Shown here: positions 44,597 through 53,640 of the stretch, piece by piece
Layout: each line of letters opens with the position of its first letter
Position numbering within the stretch: the stretch's first letter is position 1
Assembly: GCA_928212115.1 (NCBI GenBank)
Contig: CAKMRJ010000001.1
Location: 360,011,840 to 360,075,839 of the forward strand
DNA from: Lactuca virosa
Taxonomy: Eukaryota > Streptophyta > Magnoliopsida > Asterales > Asteraceae
DNA: 64,000 nucleotides
Direction of reading: 5' to 3'
Notes under the pieces: generated by a model
What the model was told of the DNA's origin: nothing
The model's input: the letters and a program-made list of their open reading frames with translations, nothing else
Database searches by the model: none
Position numbers and translations under genes: made by a program

Positions 44597-45738
44597 GAAT
44601 TACTTTAAAAAGTAATTTATATTTATATAAGATTAAAACTTGGGGAACATCTAAAAGTAATTATAATAACTCACTTGTCAGAACAAGTCACATCATTCAT
44701 AAGAGAACTAAAGATCCGTACAAGTGAGCTATGATGGCTTAGTATGTACATTAGAGTTGTGCATAGCTAAGATTTTGCAGACTTAGAGTGAGTGATTCTG
44801 CCTTAATTCATGTTCCTTGTTTGGTTGTGGATTTAGGGCAGGGTCACTCAGTCGACCATCTTATCCATCTTAATTATACATAACTTGTATATGCCGGGCG
44901 ATCATAGAGGCACCGAGGAGGATCATAATATAGAGTATCGACACTAGTTATCAAAAACACTTTCACGGTATGTACTCGCTTATCGCGGTACAATACGTGA
45001 TAGTGGTAACATCAAGGAGAAACAGAAAGCACTAGAAAGTCTACACAGAATACATCGTTGAGTACACTAGAGATACATCATAGTATAACAAACGTTTCTT
45101 TCAAATCGACCTGTCATTTGTTTCGATAAAGAGTTCGTAGTCATCATTCGCCGTGGATTGGCGTGGTCCTCACCATACTAAGTTCATATGTTTCAAAATT
45201 CTATCGCCGTAACCGACAAATTCATGAAACCCTCGTCATTCGTAACGACAACCCGACCTAGACCTCAGTGTTGTCTTTTGCCTTCTAAACCCCGAAGTAC
45301 TCATGCGAGGAGTACCTTGCCCTTCGAAACCTTGCCGCCGTATACCCAGAAGACCTTCCCGAACTACCACTCGTCCAACAGATCAAGTTCAAGCACAGAG
45401 GCTAAGGACGAATACAGCCCACCTATCACTATTAAGTGTATACGCGAGAGTAGTATATAATTATGATTATGCTGATTTAGTATGTGTGTTTCCGCCCTAT
45501 CTCATGTTCCTTGTTTGGTTGTGGACCTGGGGCAGAGTCGCACATCCGACCGTCTTACTAATCTTAATTATATACGACATGTATACACGAAGTGATGATA
45601 GATGGACCATGTATGAATCTTATCATGAGCGTCAGGGCAAAGTTGCCCAGGTCTACGAGTGGGTATCATGTCATTCAGAGGAGCACAACCCCAGGAGTAC
45701 AGCTAGGAAAGCTAATTTTGGGACGAAATTCCATCTAA
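44597..45738 (+). pseudogene. G4 pol remnant and repeat-bearing 3' internal region
   Basis: Almost all of pol is gone. Near 45340-45400 the frame VYPEDLPELPLVQQIKF is a relic of the segment preceding gypsy RT. Copies of the GTTCCTTGTTTGGTTGTGG unit sit at about 44740-44960 and 45460-45620. The end, AATTTTGGGACGAAATTCC, is the conserved sequence just before the polypurine tract of plant chromoviruses. Confidence 0.7.
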
Positions 45739-45749
45739 CGGGGGGATGA
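45739..45749 (+). other. G4 polypurine tract
   Basis: CGGGGGGATGA precedes the LTR start TGTGACAACCC. Confidence 0.88.
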
Positions 45750-45946
45750 TGTGACAACCCGAGAATTTCTACCTTATAAGTCAATCCAATCAACCAAAAG
45801 TCAGACTAGTTTCTATTGCCTTTTAGCCTTGTTAAGGGTCATTTTAATGAGTTCTAAGCCCAGTACACTTTTGGATTGCATGTTGAGAAGTGTTAGCTAA
45901 ATAATAGAGGAATGAAACTGATCTATAAAACCCACCAAAAGGTGTT

Positions 45947-46355
45947 CACGTCCGTGAACCCAAGGGTGGCCGTGAACCCCTCCCATATATATACTTTACC
46001 TTCTTTAAATCCTCACTTCTTCTTCTCTTGGCCGCAAACTCTCCATTCTCTCTCAAGTATCTTAGTTCAAGAACACCATCTTTCACTCCTAAACACCCTC
46101 TTTCATTAGATACTCCAGAAAAGCAACTTAGGATCTTCAAACACTTTCCAAAACACATAGATCTTCAAGTGTTCTTCTAGTGTTCTTCACATTTGGGCCG
46201 TGAACCCTTCAAGATTGGGCCGTGAACACCAAGTGGGTCGTGAACCACTCATCAAGTTGGGCCGTGAACCATCCATCATCTTGGGCCGTGAACCTTGTTG
46301 GGCCGTGAACACTTCATGTGTTCTTAGGCCGTGATCACACCATAGGGTCGTGAAC
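45947..46355 (+). repeat. Reiterated GGGCCGTGAAC motif in LTR B
   Basis: CCGTGAACCC-type copies flank the TATA region (45947-45978), and about nine GGGCCGTGAAC copies follow at 46195-46355, every 15-25 bases. Confidence 0.85.
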
Positions 46356-46565
46356 ACTCCTTCAATCCACTAACTTGCTTCTAGCACTCTTTTGGTTAGT
46401 TATCCTTGCATCCTAGGTTGTTTCCCAATCACCTTTGTAGTTAGATTTGCTAATTGCATGCCTATATGTATCAATATATGTCATTTAGGACTCGTTTGTG
46501 TCTCGGGACTTCATTCGTGGAACTTCTCATCCTTATGCGAATCTTCAATTGAATCGCCACATAAG

Positions 46566-48444
46566 GTGAGTTCATACCCCTATAATCAATCTTTTAATTG
46601 TTTAAATGCTTTTACGGGGGGGGGGGGGGGGGATACAAGTTGAACACAATGATAATTATGTAAATGTTATTTGTGATTAACATCATTTCAAAGTATTGCT
46701 TATGTGTTTATAAGTGATAAAATCATTTCAAAAAGTCTTTTAAAGTTATGTTACTTTATAGTTTATAAAACTCTGTTTTTAAAGTACAATCATAACTCAG
46801 TAGATAAATGAGTCTTTTTCAAGTCAGTAACAGTTCAAGTAAACATACTAGTAAACTATAATAGGTATGGTTTAGGGGTTCAGTACATACTATAACTAGT
46901 ACAGGGAGGAACATACTATAACTAGTACAGGGAGGAACATACTATAACAAGAACAAGATAACAATAATGTGAAACCACTACTTCACGGCTTAGCAATACA
47001 CTTGTTATGTCGCGTTTTGTAACCAGAGTCTCCTGGAGGGAGAGCGTGAGTTTGTGTATAGATCTATACAGGATTGATACCCCACACCTTGATGCTAGCT
47101 ACAGTGGGACTTGCAAGTCTACGGGTGACAAATGTCATACCATTTTCGGTGCCTTTGGAGCGTCGTGTTTTATACTAGTCAAATCGAGTATGGTTATAAC
47201 TTCATCACATTCTACCTTAATTAAAGAAATTGGTTTTAAGGTAGTCAGTACTTCAGTAGTTATTTTATACAATACTACTGTATACTTTCATTTTCCCATT
47301 ACATTCATATAGTGATATTCTCATAGAAAAGGTAATGCAAACCATTTTCCAATAAAGATAGTTATAAACTAGGGAAACTTACATCATTACAAACGACAAA
47401 CAGAACAGTCGAGTCTTAGTACATTCAGTTAGAAGGGGGCCTATAATGCTAACTTTATGATTTCTTGATGGATGCATCAAGGATATATATTAATCGGATC
47501 CGACAGGCACTAGGATGGGTGCTTTCCGCTTCATTTCCTGTTCCTTGTTTAGTTGTGGGCTTAGTGCAGATTCACACAATCTACTGTCTATTCGATCTTA
47601 GCTACATATATATTATATATACACCAAGTAATCATAGGGAGTAACAGGTATGGGTCAGGTCATAAGATACAAATTCAGTAAACCGTTTTGTAGTACAAAA
47701 CATACTTTTCAAATAGAACATTTGGTAGACAAAACTAGAAACTTATCCGTAAAAGGGTTTAATCCATTTTATTAAACCAGTTAACTTAAAGGACCTTTAG
47801 TGGTTAATTATATAATACCTTAGTTTATACATCAGGGTTATATATAATTAATATCTGATAGGTAGTTGGATGTGTGCTTTCCGCGTCATTTCCTGTTCCT
47901 TGTTTGGTTGTGAGCTTAGGGCAGATTCACACAATTAACTATCTGTTTGATATTAGATTATATATAGCTCGTATAAACAAAGTGATTATAGAAGGAACTA
48001 TTGTGGTTACCATTTTTACTAAAGAAAATAAGGGTTTTTCTTAAGGAATGTTTTCATCAAATATAAAGGAACTATTACACTTAACTCCGTAAGTACCAAA
48101 TGAATACACCAGGGTTTTATACAATGAAGATCTAACAAAGAATGGGATGTGTGCTTTCCGCCTCATTTCCTGTTCCTTGTTTGTTTGTGGGCTTATGGCA
48201 GATTCACACAATCGATTGTCTGTTTGATCTGGATTGTATATAATTTGTATCCATTTAGTACTCATAGAAGAAATTGTAGAGTCATTTTTACTTACCTTTC
48301 GTCATATCAGAAGATATAGGATCTTCTGGAGGAACAGGCGAACTTTTCTAAAATAACTTTCAACTTACATTACATCACTAAAATACTTATGAACTCACCA
48401 GCTTAAATGCTGATCTACTCTTTCAAAATAACTTATATTCTCAG
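46566..48444 (+). other. Candidate intron in LTR B
   Basis: Donor AAG|GTGAGT (intron from 46566) and acceptor CTTATATTCTCAG (to 48444). The acceptor is 238 nt from the LTR end. The roughly 1.9-kb interval holds the repeat units. Confidence 0.45.
46616..46632 (+). repeat. G17 homopolymer in LTR B
   Basis: Seventeen consecutive G, 50 nt after the candidate splice donor. The C10 run in LTR A is its counterpart. Confidence 0.85.
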
Positions 48445-48682
48445 GAAACTAGTAGACAGGTACGCGCACTGGGATTCAGAAGATGGAGCATAGTAGCTTC
48501 ATGTCTTGTTTTGTTATTTACTTTTGGAGTTTATCTTATGTGAACCACATACTTTGTAAACACTTTTATTTTAATGCAATGGTTGTTTGTTACCATGATT
48601 ACTAAGATGCATGTGTTGTGATACTAAACATGACGTCCTCCTCCCTTGAAAATTTCCTCCGTTCCGGTTTGGGGGTGTGACA

Positions 48683-48997
48683 CGCCATTTCTGAGAAAGC
48701 AACTTGATCAGCATGCAACTTCTCAATATCATCTGCAGTTAGAGGAGCTGGACAAGATTTATCTTGACCCATAAGCTGAGCAACAGCATCTCTCACAACT
48801 ATTCTTACAGGAACATGAGGACCTTCTGTGACGGATCTCCAAATCTCTTCACCTTTCTCTTTAGCAGTTAAAACTCTTTCCGTTCTAACTTTCCAGTGAT
48901 CATATTCTTCCACAATTAGCAATGAGGCACGTGTAGGGCAACCCTCACTATTTGCGATTTGCATTGAAATCATTTGTTGAGAATTAGAAGCAGCCAT
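48683..48997 (-). pseudogene. SIRE-type gag, N-terminal part
   Basis: Minus strand from ATG at 48997 (MAASNSQQMISM), chosen over an upstream in-frame ATG because the family starts here. EEYDHWKVRTERVL and IVVRDAVAQLMGQDKSC follow to DIEKLHADQVAFSEMA, where G4 is inserted. The residues expected next are not found at the other side of G4. Confidence 0.85.
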
Positions 48998-49131
48998 TAA
49001 AGTTAAGATATCTTCAAGCAAAAGTGGTATATAGAAGAACTTTTATCCTTAACACAGAAATGGTTGAAGTACCAAGGTAACTTCAAACCAACTATAATCT
49101 GATCTTATGGATTCAAAGGACAACCACGCAA

Positions 49132-49144
49132 GCTCTGATACCAA
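49132..49144 (-). other. SIRE-type primer binding site
   Basis: Plus-strand GCTCTGATACCAA is the complement of TTGGTATCAGAGC, for tRNA-Met, one base from the LTR. Confidence 0.95.
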
Positions 49145-49145
49145 T

Positions 49146-49803
49146 TGAGAGAACAAGATAGATCTAATGCACAGGGACAAGGTTTGAAAACTCAAACCTT
49201 GAGTTAATGCTTAAGATCAATGTCTGCTTGCTAACAAATGTTCCAGTCAAGCCTGGATAGACCAGTCAAGTCTGAGTTAATGCATTCAACAAATAATCAA
49301 GCCATAAGTGAAGAATGAGAATAAAGATCAAAGTAAAGTTAATAAATAAATAACAAGAAGAATGTTTTAAAGAGAGTTGAAATAACTTAGTAAATGCCAA
49401 AAGTGAGTGAATGATCCGTCTCATAACATTTCATTGAAAGCTCCTTTAAATAGGAGTAAGTGAAACATGGTACAAACCACTAAACATACATAGGACCGGA
49501 TAAAGGGAAAAATTCTTACATTCTGATTGTCCAAGTTGACAAACATACTAAGTCCTATGAAATTTCTAATCATGCTAAGAGACAAAAGTAATTAATACAG
49601 AAAGAGACAAAACAGCTTCACCGGATCACCACACATTTCGGATATGAAGTCCATTTCGGAATGTCTTCACTCCTGATCTTCCAATCAACTTATCTCCAAG
49701 TCCGGACAACGTCCGGACTGCTCTTCACTTCGGAACTTGATGCTGACTCCGGAATTATTACTTGGACTTAGGATTGCTAGTGGTTCACTTTCAGGTTCCA
49801 ACA
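49146..49803 (-). mobile_element. SIRE-type 5' LTR (658 bp)
   Basis: Matches 12657-13333 with roughly 4% substitutions and one fewer copy of the 20-bp CCAGTCAAGCCTGGATAGA-type unit. Confidence 0.93.
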
Positions 49804-49808
49804 TGGTG

Positions 49809-49857
49809 TCTCACGGGTGTTCTTGTTATTCCTGTGGGATGACATTTTCTGCTGCAT
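49809..49857 (-). pseudogene. G1 gag, first codons
   Basis: On the minus strand ATG at 49857 opens a short frame (MQQKMSSHRNNKNTRET) that joins, across the SIRE element, to PILPMDSTTFQAAV at 12651. Thus SIRE landed about 16 codons into this frame. The start could also be the next ATG at 49845. Confidence 0.7.
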
Positions 49858-50850
49858 GATGATAAACAAGATCGTAAGTAACTATAGTCATTTCTGGTTG
49901 TACTCTATAAACTTCGCGTTTTGTCGTATGATTCACAATGTTTCAATCTTCATCCCTATGATGTATTTATGGTAGTAGGTAATCGTAGAGTTGGCACGGA
50001 TATTAAGTCTATCCATAGAGTATATAGGTTGTTTTGGTTTCGAGATCCTTGAGTATCTAGCGGTTTCGGGGGGTTCAGTTGTGCATATAAGTGGACTCAT
50101 GCGAAATCACGAAATAAGAAGAACAAATAGTTGTTTCATTAGTGAGTACCATCTTAGTACACGAAAGAGAGTCATAACGGATAGTAGTGGGGGGAAAAGC
50201 GGATCCTAATTGTGGTGGAAAGTGTCTGGTGATGGAGCTGATGAAGTGGATGCACCCTGGAGATGAGCTATTTTTCGTTCGGTGTTTCGTAGTCGAGCCT
50301 CCTAATTTGACTGCCTCGCTTGGAAGTCTCTGATCACTCCCTGTGTTTGTCTCCCATCTCTCTCAACAGCAGACCACATTTGGTCTGTTTGATCTAGGGT
50401 GTCCTGAGCTTGGTTATCAATATCTCGGGTGTGCCGGACCATGTCTGAGAGAACCCGGTCAGCTGGTCCTCCATGACTAAGATCAAAAAGACCTCGGTTC
50501 ATACCATAAGGCGGTCATATCCCCTGCTGATGACTCCATCTTCCAATATCATGTGCCCATGAGGCGCGGGGCCATCAGGGCCCATACGATAAGTCGGTAC
50601 TCTGGCCATGTATGGAGGATTGATGACCTCAGACTCTGCACCCGAGTCATCATCGTCATTTCCCTCGATCTCTCCCTCTTCGAGGTCCACCACTGGCTCG
50701 GCGGGTCCATCTGCAAGTTCTACTTCATGTTCCTCCTCTGGTTCTTCCTCTGAGTCTCCTTCTGGGTCTTCCTCTGGGTCAAGCCACCCTGCCTTCCCTT
50801 GACTAGGGAGATAGGGGTCTCCTGGCTAATGATACCCGGCCATAGAGTCT
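49858..50850 (-). pseudogene. G1 N-terminal extension region with acidic ORF
   Basis: Minus-strand frames precede gag proper: an acidic tract (EEDPEGDSEEEPEEEHEVEL), EGEIEGNDDDDSGAESEV, NPPYMARVPTYRMGPDGPA, then RHTRDIDNQAQDTLDQTDQMW and a helical tail. Two stops (TAG near 50835, a stop near 50499) break it. It may be an N-terminal Gag extension or a separate small ORF. I do not recognise a domain. 49858-50240 has no convincing coding. Confidence 0.5.
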
Positions 50851-51243
50851 GCACGGAAATGTATAAATACTAGAAACAAATAGCACGCCAAATATTGCTA
50901 TAATATTTTAAATTTGTTTAGGTTTGGTTCTATAAGCTCTTTGGATAATTTAGGTGGTAAGTTTTTGATTCATTGTCCATCACAATTACTCCCGAACACA
51001 TGTTGGTCGTATTTTGAATGAATGTAGTTGATCAGGCTACATTCACCCCCAATACGACTACATAACTGCCCGCGTTTAATCGCGTTGTTCAATTCCTCCA
51101 AGGACTTTCACTGTTCTTGTTGTGTTATTACTCTAAAATGCACACATAGGTATGTATTTTAATTATTATGTTCAGAGTAGTTTAGTCCCATTGTATTTAT
51201 AGTTGCATATCTTGTATGACTAGATATGCTAGTTCACTATAAA
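50851..51243 (-). other. G1 untranslated leader
   Basis: About 390 bases between primer site and the acidic ORF. A/T-rich, no ORF, no repeat that I can define. Confidence 0.5.
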
Positions 51244-51260
51244 CAATACTCTAATACCAA
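51244..51260 (-). other. G1 primer binding site (mutated)
   Basis: Minus strand TTGGTATTAGAGT, two bases after the LTR end GTGTGACA. It differs from the tRNA-Met site TGGTATCAGAGC by C-to-T changes of the kind produced by methylcytosine deamination. Confidence 0.8.
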
Positions 51261-52477
51261 TCTGTCACACCCCCGAACCAGATGGCGGAAATGTCCGCGG
51301 GCTTGAGCGTGACTCCATTGTTGTAGTATCATCACAGAGTATATAATTGAAACATAACATCATCATCATCACAAATGTAATATAACAACGTTTATTGTTT
51401 ACATCGAGTATTGTATTTGAATATTACATGCCAAAATAGTCAGAGTATGATGAAACAAAATATCCATTAGTTTGTTCCGCTCAACCTGCTTCAACGGTTT
51501 CCTGAGAATACAAGTTAATTTAAAAAGGTCAACAAAAAAATGTTGGTGAGTTCATAAGCATGTTTGTGAAAATGATTTGTACAACTTTGAAACTACCAGA
51601 AAATCCAATATTTTCTGAAAACAGTTTAGTATGTTTGTGTCAGATCTTGTATTAATGCATGTGTATTATTGTTTATTAGAATGTATAAAGATAATGCAGA
51701 AAAGGTAAAAAGAATGTAAAGAGAATGCCCCCAAACAACCCTATGTTGTCTGAAGAAGAGAATGCTGCCATACCAACCCCCGAGGTTGAGTACCAGTACG
51801 GGTATGTTTCTGAATAATCCAAAAAAGAAAAGAAAATAATGGTCTTCCATAAATTTATAACGTTAATTCCTCTAAGTGAGTCGTCATAACCATACTAATT
51901 AATGACAAATTCGCCTGTCTTGGCATTTGGGAACGCCGACGGAAAAATAGAATAAGGTTATCGTCACCCTAGACAGATGTAGTCTAACTGTAGCGAACAG
52001 TTCAGGTTTGGGGTGTCATCCCCGTATAGATCTATACACAAAACCCCGCTCTCCCTCTGTAACACTAGTCAAAATTAGGTCAATAACAATCACATGTGAT
52101 TATACCAATCATGTAATGTGATTTTGTCAAAACAAATAATGTAGTAAACTCTCTATATGTTTCATGATAATTCTAATATAAATATGAACTTTCATACATA
52201 CTTTATAGTATAAATCAAAGTATACGTCCATACGATTCCAAAAATATAGAGAACGTCTAAATCTGACTTCGCGTGAAGAAGTTATGATAAACCGAACACT
52301 ATAAATCTCTATAATAAAAGGAATTAAAAATAGACTTATAATTAGCTATTGGAGTCTAAAAGAGAGTTGTAGTACTCATGAATACCTACGTGTGGATATA
52401 AAGAACGTCGAAAATGGAGTTCGTATGCGAAAGTTATGACCTTCCGAAGATTCAGCTGTCAGAAACCCTAAATTAGA

Positions 52478-52720
52478 CTGAACTCACGACGTGAGCATAG
52501 AAAATCACGACGTGAGGAGTCAAACTGCCACATTTTGGATCTAGAAGGTGTGACGAGGTTGCGAGGGGATAAGATCCAAACTCACGACGTGAACAAGGAG
52601 TTTTTCACGACGTGAGGAGTCATTTTGCCACCTTCGGAAGCTAGAAGACGGATGGCAAGTCTACGAAGAGATAAGCTCGAAACTCACGACGTGAACAATG
52701 AGATTCTCACGTCGTGAGGG
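52478..52720 (+). repeat. Reiterated CTCACGACGTGA motif upstream of a TATA box
   Basis: Six copies of the near-palindrome (C)TCACGACGTGA or TCACGTCGTGA occur in pairs, each pair about 100 bp from the next, within 250 bp upstream of the TATA box of the nested LTR. ACGT cores are typical of plant bZIP sites; binding is an inference. Confidence 0.85.
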
Positions 52721-53238
52721 TCCAAAATCCTTCCTATAAATATCAGGTCCGACCTTGACACTTCCTTACACCATTTCCCTTTCTCCTTTCTCTTTTGGTG
52801 AAGCCCTCTTGCATCCCGAGCCCCGACGACCTCGTACGCTGACCGTTTCTGCTTAGATTACATAAAATCATGCTATTAAGGTGAGTTTTACGGCCCCACT
52901 TTCTAATATTTTCGGGGGAAAACGCATGCTAAATATTGTATATACGTTATTATTATGTCTAAATGATAGTATATTAGTATCAACGTAGATAGTTATAATA
53001 ACCGGGATATAGTTATTTCGTATCTGAAAATATACAACTATCGTAAAGTTGTTAGCATGTTATTGTTATAGTAGTATACTAATGTAGATCTTGAGTTATA
53101 CTTAGGATTCTATATATATGTTGTGTGTGATATAGTTCCAGAGTTATACTCGGAAGTTCTATATGTTAATTGATAAGTATGTTGTTATTGTTGGTTTTAT
53201 GTCAAGATAAAACCTGATTTTAATTCTAATTATAGTTG

Positions 53239-53355
53239 TTGTACTACCGCAAGGTGTGATCCTTGTACTACCGTAAGGTGTAATCCTTGTACTACCGCAA
53301 GGTGTAATCCTACCGCAAGGTGTAATCCTTGTACTACCGCAATGTGTGATCCTTG
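53239..53355 (+). repeat. 24-bp tandem repeat, about five copies
   Basis: Unit TGTACTACCGCAAGGTGTGA plus ATCCT. One copy is shortened to 18-19 bp. It lies inside the candidate intron of the nested LTR. Confidence 0.9.
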
Positions 53356-53549
53356 TAATAATAATAAGAGGTATAAAACTAAGTCATACAGTCGCAGCTA
53401 CAGACTCATGGTAGCACAACTTTAGAAGCATTATACTTTGTCGATATACAAGTATGAATGTTAAGTATAAGTTTCCCAAAGACTTATACTCTAAGTATAA
53501 GAATCTAGTAGGTATATTACTTGTATATTAAGTAGACCACTACACCTAT

Positions 53550-53640
53550 CCCACTTACTCGTATAGAATTGAAATAGATTTATACGTAGCAGTTTTACTC
53601 GTATAGAATTGAAATAAGATTTATACGTAGCAACTTTCGT
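53550..53640 (+). repeat. Direct repeat of about 42 bp
   Basis: ACTCGTATAGAATTGAAATA followed by AGATTTATACGTAGCA occurs twice in succession. Confidence 0.8.

Larger units (their letters stand above)
31321..48682 (+). mobile_element. G4: gypsy chromovirus-like element lacking its 5' LTR start and most of pol
   Basis: Plus-strand element inside SIRE gag. The 3' LTR ends at 48682, next to SIRE gag codons (right flank CGCCA). No matching CGCCA or LTR start is found at the left border near 31320, so the 5' side was deleted together with adjacent SIRE gag. Inside are gag in three pieces, a short pol remnant, a polypurine tract and the 3' LTR. Copia-3 and solo LTR A are inserted in gag. Confidence 0.85.
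45750..48682 (+). mobile_element. G4 3' LTR (LTR B, 2.9 kb)
   Basis: Termini TGTGACAACCCGAG and GGGGGTGTGACA. A TATA-like CATATATATACTTT lies near 45985. Downstream come a GGGCCGTGAAC array, a GTGAGT splice-donor-like site, a G17 run, a 26-bp tandem repeat (about 46885-46945) and three copies of a roughly 280-bp unit (cores near 47535, 47890, 48170). It is inverted relative to solo LTR A. Its right border lies in SIRE gag. Confidence 0.9.
12657..49803 (-). mobile_element. SIRE/Maximus-type Copia element with env-like ORF, itself a host of nested insertions
   Basis: Minus-strand element bounded by LTRs at 49146-49803 (5') and 12657-13333 (3'). The target duplication TGGTG is perfect (12652-12656 and 49804-49808), lying in G1 gag near its start. 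Order from the 5' end: primer site, gag, linker, protease, integrase, RT, RNase H, long spacer, env-like ORF, polypurine tract. Copia-2 interrupts the env-like ORF and G4 interrupts gag. The LTRs differ by roughly 27 substitutions in 650 bp, so it is older than the elements inside it. All ORFs carry stops or shifts. Confidence 0.93.

Noticed and set aside
46195..46355. GGGCCGTGAAC repeats resembling a CRISPR-like array
   Set aside because: Units are about 11 bases with spacers of 4-14 bases, inside a plant LTR; no cas genes and wrong dimensions.
48602..49021. Gag ORF ending CHTPKPERRKFS
   Set aside because: That tail is the end of LTR B read through on the minus strand, not Gag.
50553..50802. 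Plus-strand Ser/Gly-rich ORFs
   Set aside because: Antisense of the acidic G1 segment; low complexity and no start context.
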